Assembly: GCA_016872725.1 (NCBI GenBank)
Contig: VGZC01000020.1
Location: 21,877-85,876, forward strand
Reading direction: 5' to 3'
Length of the DNA: 64,000 nucleotides
Origin: Planctomycetota bacterium
GTDB taxonomy: Bacteria; Planctomycetota; Planctomycetia; Pirellulales; Pirellulaceae
The position numbers and the translations under genes are program-made. The notes beneath the pieces were generated by a model. It was not told the DNA's origin, ran no database searches, and saw only the letters and a program-made list of their open reading frames with translations. Shown piece by piece: positions 10,225 through 16,980 of the stretch. Within the stretch, counting starts at the first letter, position 1. The number at the start of each line of letters is the position of its first letter.

Positions 10225-10515
10225 ATGTCGTCTCGAGATTCGCAATTTACATTCGTGTCAGAATATGACATTGACGAATATGGATGCGGTTTGATGTCCG
10301 GGGAACGACTGCGTCTAATTCGAGAACTTCGTGTCGAGGATCATGCCGGGCAGACGTTGGCAGTGCATGCGCCGGGCGAGGTCTGGGTTGTGCTTCGCGG
10401 CTCATCGCTCGCTCCGTCGGTCGTTTGGTTGCGACAGCCGAATGGAAAGCCACACACGTGGGACGACAGCGAGGAAATATTTTCGTGGTTTGAGAGAATA
10501 TCGCCTGACTCCTGA
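10225..10515 (+). CDS. Small hypothetical protein, lower GC than its neighbours
   Basis: A 96-residue product of no family I recognise. It begins MSSRDSQFTFVSEYDIDEYG and ends with an aromatic, acidic tail (DSEEIFSWFERISPDS). The centre has strands such as AVHAPGEVWVVLRG, so a small alpha/beta or beta fold is possible. There is no signal peptide or membrane segment. Coding is supported by a near-perfect Shine-Dalgarno site, AAAGGAGG, five bases before the ATG. Codon use is visibly less GC-biased than in the housekeeping genes around it, which fits recent arrival. It opens the accessory island and has no clear operon partner. Confidence 0.55.
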   Translation: MSSRDSQFTFVSEYDIDEYGCGLMSGERLRLIRELRVEDHAGQTLAVHAPGEVWVVLRGSSLAPSVVWLRQPNGKPHTWDDSEEIFSWFERISPDS

Positions 10516-11310
10516 CTCCTGATTTGGATTCAACACGGGTCCGGCGCTGTCCGTGAAGCGGTCGGGAGCACGATGGACCGTGGGAGGCGCGAAGCGGGAA
10601 ATCGCCGCGCGGGAAGGAGTTTTGGGGCGAGTCGACCGTCACGGAACGGGCCGGAAGCGACCGGCATACATCATATTTATTATATTTGGGTATTCAACCC
10701 GCGGGTCCGTTCCGAGGGAAGTCGAATGACGCGCCGCGGCGTGAAGGCGCCGAGGGTTTCCCGGTTCCGGCGCGGTTTCCGAATGGGATTCGCGCGGCGG
10801 CGAGCCCGCGCGAGGGTCGCATTCGACTGACAGAAACGCGTCATGGGCGTCAACGGCGCGCATCGTCCGCGTTCGGCGCAAGACGCCCAAAACGGCCGTT
10901 TGTTTGGAACGTGATGGTTCGATCCGCGCATCGCGCGCCTCGTCATGTGAAGGGCAGGTGGAACGGATGCGCGCCGCCGGGCGTCCGCCGCGTCGCCGCG
11001 GACGCCGTCGGCTTCGGGTTTCACGAACCGGGCGACTCGATGATCGGCTGACACAACCGCGTCACGTGCGGAACGGCATCGGATAGGGTCGCCGCGTTGC
11101 GGCTTCGGAACGTATCGCCGGCATCCACCCGGGGCGCCGCCGCCGCGTTGCAAAACTCGCGTCGGCTTGCCCCAGGCTTTGATGGGACCGTCGCTTCGCG
11201 ACTGGGAACGCATGTCGGATGCCCCGTCACCCGAACGATCTTCGGGAATGCAAGCTGGAAGCTCACGCCACAGGGTCAGGCAAGCATCCTGCTTTCCGCT
11301 GCGCGCCGTG
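10516..11310. other. Long stretch without a recognisable gene (accessory island)
   Basis: About 800 bp with no open frame that reads like a protein on either strand. The longest frames are arginine- and proline-rich shadows of GC-rich DNA. It opens with the short direct repeat TGACTCC TGACTCC just after the 96-residue ORF. It also contains an AT-rich patch around 10664-10697 (CATCATATTTATTATATTTG) that stands out from the GC-rich context. Near 11240-11300, GCAAGCTGGAAGCTCACGCC and CAGGCAAGCATCCTG resemble dispersed intergenic repeats. I see decayed, inserted DNA here rather than genes. Confidence 0.5.
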
Positions 11311-11520
11311 ACACCCCTGTTGTTCGTATCGAGGAACGGCCATCGCCTGCGCGCCAATCCGTCGTCGCAGATCGTGCGGGCCTATCTGCGCGGGGCGGGC
11401 GCGCGAAACCCGGCGCGTGCCATCTGTTCCGGCACATGGCGGCCACGTTGATGCTCGAAGGGGCGCCGACGTCCGGTATATCCAGGCGCTCCTCGGCCAT
11501 ACACGCCGTAAACGTCCGGC
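11311..11520 (+). pseudogene. Tyrosine recombinase (phage integrase family) remnant
   Basis: Three reading frames in a row each carry a piece of the C-terminal catalytic domain of an XerC/XerD-like integrase. First comes TPLLFVSRNGHRLRANPSSQ with IVRAYLRGAG (11311-11400). Then, one frame over, GACHLFRHMAATLMLEG (11412-11462) contains the box II HxxRH catalytic motif. Then, another frame over, GADVRYIQALLGHTRRK (11462-11512) carries the second conserved His in LLGH. Each step equals the loss of one base. The N-terminal DNA-binding part, the first catalytic Arg and the nucleophilic Tyr are missing. The piece is therefore a dead remnant of an integrase that probably brought in, or sat within, the surrounding island. 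Confidence 0.75.
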
Positions 11521-11791
11521 GGATTGCGTTGGTGGGGGTGTCGGGCGGGGCGGGAGCGGCGGCCTGCGGATGTCGGCGAACGGCACGGTGCCGGGGGACG
11601 GGGGCGGTGCCGTTGAATCGGGGCGAATGGGTGGTCCGGTCAGGCGACGCCCGTCGTCGCCCTTCGCTCCGATTCGGGAAGACGCGACTCTCCGAGCCGC
11701 GTCTTTCCGAAGCTGCCCAGCGCTCGGCGCGCCGTCGGCGGCTATCGGAAGCAGCTAAAGAAAGAAGTCGTGTCTTGATGACTTCCAGCGG
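11521..11791. other. Non-coding stretch with inverted repeat
   Basis: Between the integrase remnant and the toxin-like gene there is no recognisable protein. It contains an inverted repeat around 11680-11711, AAGACGCG pairing with CGCGTCTT, whose loop includes CTCTCCGAG. That same nonamer occurs in the tandem repeat at 43762, so this may be a relative of that element. Confidence 0.4.
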
Positions 11792-12147
11792 TCAGCCGCG
11801 AATGCGAATAGTCCGCTCGTTGACGATCCACAGCTTCCCAATCAGCTCCTCGGCGTCCAGCTTCAAGAGCAGTCGCCCAAGGACTTCCAGGACGCGCGGT
11901 TTATCCCGCCTCGCCAACCGCATCACGATGATCCCGCAATAGTCCTCGGGTGGATACGCGCGGATGTCGGCGAAGTCCAGATCGAGCGTGAGCAAGGCTC
12001 GGCCTTCGCGCTGGCAGACCGCGGGATACCGGTGTCGGCCGAACCCACGAGTTGCTGATCATGCACCGACAGTGCGTCGTGCCCCGCCTGCCGCAACAAC
12101 GCGCTGGCTTCCGCCGGGAGGTTTTCATCGACCTTGAGCAGCGCCAT
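11792..12147 (-). pseudogene. DUF5615 (PIN-like) toxin-family protein, frameshifted
   Basis: The start reads MALLKVDENLPAEASALLRQ with AGHDALSVHDQQLVGSADTG, the typical opening of DUF5615 proteins, PIN-domain-like nucleases usually found as toxins beside DUF433 antitoxins. Near 12030 the frame is lost. One frame over the family continues with VCQREGRALLTLDLDFADIR, AYPPEDYCGIIVMRL, and an end in ERTIRIRG. The acidic residues expected for the nuclease site (VDEN, and D-x-D-F-AD) are split between the two frames. Joined, the product is about 118 residues, the normal family length. The shift equals loss of one base, so either the toxin is dead or the sequence has an error. It follows the DUF433 gene with TGATG overlap, the usual coupled order of antitoxin then toxin. 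Confidence 0.75.
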
Positions 12148-12392
12148 CAGGAGGTCCCAGCGGAAGTCAGGTCGACGGTGCGATCGCGGGCCAGGTCGGC
12201 CGCGTACGCTATCGCCGCCTGCACGTCTTCGCGCGTCAGCGGGGGATAACTGGCCAACAGTTCGTCCAATTCAAGCCCCGCCGCCAGATTGTCCAGCACC
12301 ACGGAGACCATGATCCGCGTGCCCTTGATGCAGGCACTGCCGTGGCAGACGGACGGATTGACGGTGACGTGTTCTCGCCAGTTCGTTTCCAG
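12147..12392 (-). CDS. DUF433 antitoxin-family protein (VapB45-like)
   Basis: About 81 residues match the DUF433 family: NWREHVTVNPSVCHGSACIK, then GTRIMVSVVLDNLAAGLELD, ASYPPLTREDVQAAIAYAAD. This is a small winged or helix-turn-helix-like protein that normally neutralises, and represses the operon of, a partner PIN-like toxin. The frame runs open upstream to 12560 but that extension is nonsense-like. Homologues begin at the residue before NWREH; the codon there is CTG (12392), preceded by AAGGAG, and no ATG, GTG or TTG sits in the right place. The start is therefore unsure: a CTG start, a mutated start, or an upstream error. The stop overlaps the toxin start by one base (TGATG). Confidence 0.72.
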   Translation of the reverse strand: METNWREHVTVNPSVCHGSACIKGTRIMVSVVLDNLAAGLELDELLASYPPLTREDVQAAIAYAADLARDRTVDLTSAGTS

Positions 12393-12557
12393 GTTCTCCT
12401 TCGGTTGCCATTTTACTCGGGTTGCGGCTCGGCGTCGTCGCCCTTGGCGGACTCGCCGTCGGGAGGTGGGGGCGCCGAAGTGTCTTGCGCCCCCGCTTGC
12501 TCCTGACTCCAGCCCTGTGTAGGTGACTAAGTCGGGATCGCCTTTTCGGATACGATC

Positions 12558-12611
12558 CAAGACAGGACACCCGGATTCGCTTTGGGTTCCGAACCTGGGT
12601 GTCCTGTCTTG
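12558..12611 (-). terminator. 15-bp perfect inverted repeat after the exporter operon
   Basis: CAAGACAGGACACCC (12558-12572) pairs exactly with GGGTGTCCTGTCTTG (12597-12611) around a 24-base loop, which itself contains GGTTC and GAACC. It begins 27 bp downstream of the HlyD stop, so a transcription terminator is the simplest reading. There is no clean T-run on either side, so it could instead be a remnant end of a mobile element. Confidence 0.5.
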
Positions 12612-12638
12612 ATTGTCTTGATTATTGCGTGCGATTGG

Positions 12639-13904
12639 CTAGTCGAGACTGATGGTCCTGTGGATTTTGTTGAGGAAGACGGCGAGCAGATACCGGCGTT
12701 CGGTCACAATGTCCACTTGGCCGGACAGGCCAAGCTTCACCGGCGCGCGCAGGTCGCCCCGCGACAACTCGGCCTGTTCGAGCTCGATTCGGACCGTGTA
12801 GGCGAACGCGCGCGCCGCGTCGGCGGGGGCCGAGTCGGGCGCGACGTGGCGCACGATTCCGGTGACCGAGCCGTATCGATGATGGTCGTACGCGTCCAGC
12901 CGAATTCGAGCGGACATTCCGGGCCGGATCGGCCCCATCTCCGAACTGGGAACCGAGGCCTCGAAGCAATAACGGCCCCGTTCGGAGATTTCCAAGACGG
13001 GGCGGGCGGGGTCGAGGATGTCGCCCACGCGAACCTCGCCCGCGCTGACGATCCCATCGATCGGCGCCGGCACCGAGGCTTGGGCCAGATCGAGTTCCAG
13101 ATTCCTGAGCTCCATCCGCGCCGCGCCGATCGTGCCCTCCGCGAGCTTCCGCCTCAAGTCCCATTCCTCGAGCTTCGCCTCACTCTCCCGTTCGAACTCG
13201 GTTAGCGATTCGGCGGCGATCGCGGCGCGACCGCCGTCGACCGGAAGGCGGGTCCGTTCGAGTTTCGCGGCCGCCGCCGCGTGGGTCGCTCGCGATCGTT
13301 CCAGGTCGGCCGCGGAAGCGGCCATCGCCAGGGCGAGCCGCTCGTGGCGCTCGAGATCGTTCGCCGCCAGTTCGAGTTCGGCCTGCGCGATCCGCAAGTC
13401 GGATCGTCGCTCCTCGGTCGCGCGCAGGAAATCGGCCTCGGCCAACCGGTGTTCGGCTTCGAGCCGCGACCGGGTCGCGCGTTGTTGCCGGACGAGCAGG
13501 GCTCGCTGCGACTCGAGACTCGCCAATTCCTCTTCGTCCGATTGAATGGTCCTCCGGCGACTCGCGATTTCGTTTTCCAGTTGTTCGGTATCCAGACGCA
13601 ACAACTCGTCGCCCTTGTGAACCAGATCGCCGAGCCGGTGGTTGACGCGCACGACGCGCAGGCACGCCGTACCGGCGCGCGCGCCGCGCGAGACAACCCG
13701 GATGGGAACCGGCGGCGTGATCGGGCGGACACGACCGCCCGCGCGGACGACGAGGTCGGCCTCCGTCAGGCAGGACCACACGACGGCCGCGACGAGCAGT
13801 CCCGCGAGCAACAGGAGTGTTCCGCCCACGACGCGGGGCGGGCGGGATCGGACGAGGATCGCGAATTCGCGGCCGTCGCGCACGTCGGTGATTTCCGTGG
13901 TCAT
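12639..13904 (-). CDS. HlyD-family membrane fusion protein of peptide exporter
   Basis: This periplasmic adaptor subunit, 421 residues, would link the ABC exporter to an outer-membrane exit. A short cytoplasmic start (MTTEITDVRDGREFAILV) leads to one transmembrane helix (about residues 27-48, VVGGTLLLLAGLLVAAVVW). A lipoyl half-motif follows, then a long coiled coil rich in E, R, A and L (about 110-270). The second lipoyl half is VPAPIDGIVSAGEVRVGDIL, followed by a beta-barrel with RPGMSARIRLDAYDH and KLGLSGQVDI. These are the HlyD/EmrA/bacteriocin-accessory features in the right order. The ATG chosen has GGAGG seven bases upstream; frames further up are low-complexity. It lies 64 bp after the ABC gene, last in the three-gene operon. 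Confidence 0.9.
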   Translation of the reverse strand: MTTEITDVRDGREFAILVRSRPPRVVGGTLLLLAGLLVAAVVWSCLTEADLVVRAGGRVRPITPPVPIRVVSRGARAGTACLRVVRVNHRLGDLVHKGDELLRLDTEQLENEIASRRRTIQSDEEELASLESQRALLVRQQRATRSRLEAEHRLAEADFLRATEERRSDLRIAQAELELAANDLERHERLALAMAASAADLERSRATHAAAAAKLERTRLPVDGGRAAIAAESLTEFERESEAKLEEWDLRRKLAEGTIGAARMELRNLELDLAQASVPAPIDGIVSAGEVRVGDILDPARPVLEISERGRYCFEASVPSSEMGPIRPGMSARIRLDAYDHHRYGSVTGIVRHVAPDSAPADAARAFAYTVRIELEQAELSRGDLRAPVKLGLSGQVDIVTERRYLLAVFLNKIHRTISLD

Positions 13905-13968
13905 GGAAGCCCTCCCCTGCGATGCTTGTCGATCGCGGCAACCTATCCGATGACGGCGCGGCTGGCGT

Positions 13969-16242
13969 TCAGCCTCCGCACACCGCGCCGCCCCGCGAGC
14001 GGGCCACCGACGCCGATCCGGCCCCGTCGAGAACCGTTCGCGGCGCTGGCCGCGTTTCAAATCGTGCGGTGTCCACCGACTCCGTCTCCGATTGCGAACG
14101 CCACAAGTCCGCGTAGTATCCGTCGATCGAGAGTAGTTCCCGATGCGCGCCCTTTTCGGTGACGCGTCCGTCCCGCATCACGTAAATGATGTCCGCGTCG
14201 CGAACCGTACTGAGGCGGTGCGCGACGAGGACGACCGTCTTGTTCGACAGGATCGATCGGAGATTGCCGAGCACTTCCCGCTCGGTCGCCGTGTCGAGAT
14301 GGCTTGTCGCTTCGTCGAGGACCAGCAAGTGCGGATTCCTCAGCAGGGCGCGGGCCAGCGCGAGCCGCTGGCGCTGGCCGCCGGACATCGACGCGCCACG
14401 TTCGCCGAGGATCGTGTCGTAACGCTCGGGCAACGAATCGACGAAGTCGGCGAGACCCGCCAACCGGACAACTTCGACGATATCGGCGAACGACGCGCCC
14501 GGCCGCGCCATGGCGATGTTCGCCCGGATCGACCCCGTGAACAGGAACGGTTCCTGCGACACGACACCGATGCCCGCGCGAAGCGACGCCAGATCGTAGT
14601 CGCGATAGTCGCGGCCGTCGATGAGCAGACGGCCCGATTGGGGCGCATCGAGCGCCGAAAGCAACTTGAGCAACGTGGATTTTCCCGAGCCGCTCTCGCC
14701 GACGATCGCGACCGTCTTTCCGGAGGGGATCGAGAGCGTGAGCTTGTCCAAGGCGGGCGCGCGGCATCCGTATTGGAATGAGACGTCCCGAAGTTCGACG
14801 GCGCCTCGGACCCCGCCGAACACGATCTTGTCGGCGGCGTGGAGCGGTTCGGTGGGAAGGTCGGTGACTTGCCCGAGCCGGTCGATGGCGATGAGCGCGT
14901 CCTGCAACTGGACGTTGATCGACGCGAGTCGCTGCAGGGGATCGAGCAAATATCCGAGGAGCGAATGGAAGAAGACGAGTTGGCCGACCGAAAGGGCTCC
15001 GGCCATCACGCGATGGCCTCCGTACCACAGGACGGCGATTCCGGCCAGCCCGGTGATCGCGATCCCCGCGCTGTTCATGCTGTTCCCGAGCGTCTGCATC
15101 GCGAATCCGTTTTGGACGACGCGCACGAGCCGCGATTCGCCTTCGTCGCACCGCGCCTGCTGGATCCCGAACGCCTTGATCGCCTCGATCCCGGAAACAT
15201 CCTCGACATAGTGCGACGATAATTCGGCCGCCGCCTCCATCGCTTCCCTCGATCGACGCCGCACGAACGGATGGTGCGCGGCTGTGCTGAGGATCAACAT
15301 GAGGACGAAGAGCGTCGCGAGTAGGGCGAGCCGGCAATCGTAGGCGTAGAGTACGGAGGTCATCGAGACGACGAGCAGTCCGTCCACGACGACCGTGGTC
15401 GTCGCGCCGCTGATGGCGCCGCGGATCCGCCCGGCGTCGGTGATCCGCGAGAGGATCTCGCCGACGCGCCGCGTCTGGAAGAAGGTCATGGGCAAGTCGA
15501 GGATGTGCCGCGAGTAGCCGGCGACGAGCGCCAGGTCCACGCGACGACCCACGAACGCCAGCAGATATTGGCGCAGCGCGCCGAACGCCGTCCGAAACAG
15601 GACGATCAGCGTCATGCCCACGCCCAGTGCGTTGAGAAGGCGGACTTCATTGCGGATCAGCACCGAGTCCACCAGGTGCTGGATAAAAAAGGCCGTCGCG
15701 ACGCCCAGGATGGTCGTCACCAGGCTCGCCATTGCCGCTTCGGCGATGATCCATGTATGGGCCGAGAGCAGCCCGAGGAATCGACGGACCGGGCGGATCG
15801 CCGTTCCCGCTCCGGCCTCGCTCCTCGCGCACGCGTCGGGCCTCAGCAAGATGAGATAACCCGTCCACGCCGCGAGGAAGTCGGCCTTGGCATGTCGTAC
15901 GATGCCCCGCGCCGGGTCCGCGACGACGACTCGATGACGGCCCACGCCGTGCACCACGACGAAATGGCCGAGCCCTTCGCGGTTTCGAATGTGGGCGATC
16001 GCCGGCTTGGGCAGTTCGACAAGCGATCGTTCGGTCGCATGGACCGCTTTGGCATCGAACCCGAGCTTTCGAGCGGCCTGGACGAGACCCAAGAGGTTCG
16101 TCCCGACACGATCGGTTCCCGACAGATCCCGCAGATGCTGCAATCCTACCGGCCTGCGATAATGAACGGCGACCGTGGCGAGGGCCGCGGCCCCGCGATC
16201 GCTCGCATCGTTCTGTCGCACGACCGCGTGTCGATGGAACAT
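13969..16242 (-). CDS. C39-like peptidase/ABC exporter for a double-glycine peptide (catalytic Cys replaced by Arg)
   Basis: A 757-residue peptidase-containing ABC exporter. Residues 8-135 are a C39 domain: RQNDASDRGAAALATVAVHY, SGTDRVGTNLLGLVQAARKLG, the His in GLGHFVVVHGV (His93) and the Asp in VVVADPARG (Asp109). In active enzymes the motif is QxDxxDCGAA; here residue 16 is Arg (CGC), one transition from Cys (TGC). As read, it cannot cleave by the usual route. A six-helix ABC membrane domain follows, then the ATPase: Walker A GESGSGKSTLLKLL, Q-loop VVSQEPFLFTG, signature MSGGQRQRLALARALL, Walker B LLVLDEATSHLD. The ATG at 16242 is preceded by GAGCGGGG; a TTG at 16263, abutting the precursor stop, is an alternative. 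It sits directly downstream of the peptide gene and upstream of HlyD. Confidence 0.9.
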   Translation of the reverse strand: MFHRHAVVRQNDASDRGAAALATVAVHYRRPVGLQHLRDLSGTDRVGTNLLGLVQAARKLGFDAKAVHATERSLVELPKPAIAHIRNREGLGHFVVVHGVGRHRVVVADPARGIVRHAKADFLAAWTGYLILLRPDACARSEAGAGTAIRPVRRFLGLLSAHTWIIAEAAMASLVTTILGVATAFFIQHLVDSVLIRNEVRLLNALGVGMTLIVLFRTAFGALRQYLLAFVGRRVDLALVAGYSRHILDLPMTFFQTRRVGEILSRITDAGRIRGAISGATTTVVVDGLLVVSMTSVLYAYDCRLALLATLFVLMLILSTAAHHPFVRRRSREAMEAAAELSSHYVEDVSGIEAIKAFGIQQARCDEGESRLVRVVQNGFAMQTLGNSMNSAGIAITGLAGIAVLWYGGHRVMAGALSVGQLVFFHSLLGYLLDPLQRLASINVQLQDALIAIDRLGQVTDLPTEPLHAADKIVFGGVRGAVELRDVSFQYGCRAPALDKLTLSIPSGKTVAIVGESGSGKSTLLKLLSALDAPQSGRLLIDGRDYRDYDLASLRAGIGVVSQEPFLFTGSIRANIAMARPGASFADIVEVVRLAGLADFVDSLPERYDTILGERGASMSGGQRQRLALARALLRNPHLLVLDEATSHLDTATEREVLGNLRSILSNKTVVLVAHRLSTVRDADIIYVMRDGRVTEKGAHRELLSIDGYYADLWRSQSETESVDTARFETRPAPRTVLDGAGSASVARSRGGAVCGG

Positions 16243-16263
16243 GGCTCGGCCCCGCTCACACAA

Positions 16264-16452
16264 TCACGGATCGTTCTTCTTTTTCTTCGGAACCGAATGC
16301 CCACCACCCTCGTAGGTGAATCCGTCATGCGAGTTGTATCCCACCGCTCCGCCCGTGGCCCCGCCGACCATGTGGTCCAAGAGCCACTCGAGCCACGTCC
16401 CGCCTTGGATCTCCATCGCTTCGTTCGCACTGACTTCCCGTACGTCGTTCAT
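16264..16452 (-). CDS. Double-glycine leader peptide precursor (class II bacteriocin-like)
   Basis: A 62-residue peptide. Residues 7-18, VSANEAMEIQGG, follow the double-glycine leader consensus exactly in spacing: hydrophobic at -12, Ser at -11, Glu at -8, small/hydrophobic at -7, Ile at -4, Gly-Gly at -2/-1. Cleavage would release a 44-residue core beginning TWLEWLLDHMVGGATGG, with helix-packing GxxxG-like spacing, a Gly/His/aromatic middle and a cationic KKKK near the end. AAAGGG lies upstream of the ATG, and the stop abuts the exporter gene, whose C39-like domain recognises such leaders. A bacteriocin or signalling peptide is inferred; no immunity gene is recognisable. I recognise no homologue of the core. 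Confidence 0.75.
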   Translation of the reverse strand: MNDVREVSANEAMEIQGGTWLEWLLDHMVGGATGGAVGYNSHDGFTYEGGGHSVPKKKKNDP

Positions 16453-16826
16453 CGAATCACCCTTTCTTCACCGGCCCCGCGAGTTGTTGAAGAGTCGGGC
16501 GTCGGGGACGGATAACACGCTCGGCTCTACAAACGAAACGCACCGGGCAGGGCGAAGTGTTACAAAGTCCCGCCAGGAATCGAGCGAAACGCGGATAGCC
16601 GACTTCAAGACACGTCGCTTTGCCGCCGAGGTCCGTCTGGGGCACTCAATTCCCCGTCGAATCGAACGTCATGCTGGTTACAAGCACGAGCACGACGATT
16701 CGAATTCCAATCGCCGAACAGCGCGGTGAACCCGAGCGGCAGATCGGGCGGTCTCTGAAATCAGACGTTCTTGGCCGCCGCCGGGGGGTACCGCTGGTCG
16801 ATCGGCGATATTTTCGAGGAGGGCCT
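16453..16826. other. Upstream region of the peptide-export operon
   Basis: About 370 bp ahead of the minus-strand precursor gene. The open frames here, on either strand, are composition shadows. No confident promoter could be read; a minus-strand match TTTGTAG with a GTGTTATCC downstream is too weak to call. The region presumably carries the operon's control sequences. Confidence 0.4.
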
Positions 16827-16873
16827 TCGTTCTCGTTCTCGTTCTCGTGCTCGTTCTCGTGCTCGTTCTCGAA
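16827..16873 (+). repeat. Hexanucleotide tandem repeat (TTCTCG / TGCTCG)n
   Basis: About seven consecutive six-base units of the form TTCTCG or TGCTCG run from GTTCTCGTTCTCG to GCTCGTTCTCG. They sit 14 bp before the start of the truncated four-helix-bundle gene. Read on either strand they would encode SF/RT/EN-type dipeptides, but no real gene spans them. Such units may expand or shrink by slippage. Confidence 0.8.
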
Positions 16874-16886
16874 TGGAGAGCGGGCG

Positions 16887-16958
16887 ATGACGGAACCTGT
16901 TTTCGATCACGACAAGCGGGATGTCTATCGGCTCTCGATCGCATACGTGGCGGAATCA
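16887..16958 (+). pseudogene. Four-helix-bundle (23S rRNA IVS/S23-like) protein, N-terminal stump
   Basis: After GGAGAG and an ATG, 24 codons read MTEPVFDHDKRDVYRLSIAY plus VAES. This is the characteristic opening of the small four-helix-bundle proteins found in rRNA intervening sequences and scattered widely in planctomycete-type genomes. The similarity stops abruptly: the next codons are unrelated and run into the end of the PfkB kinase gene on the other strand. About 100 residues of the usual protein are missing. The fragment probably marks a deletion or recombination junction at the edge of the accessory island. Confidence 0.6.
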
Positions 16959-16980
16959 ACCACGAACGACACGAGTCCTA

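Noticed and set aside
10680..11357. 225-codon minus-strand frame in the island
   Set aside because: It covers dispersed-repeat and non-coding DNA, shows no domain and runs opposite the integrase remnant.
12393..12560. Upstream part of the DUF433 frame as coding sequence
   Set aside because: Residues are Arg/Gly/Ser-rich with no similarity to the family, and homologues start at the NWREH segment.
16457..16645. Second possible small peptide (62 codons, minus strand) upstream of the bacteriocin-like precursor
   Set aside because: It has no double-glycine leader, an Arg-rich composition like a shadow frame, and no good ribosome site.
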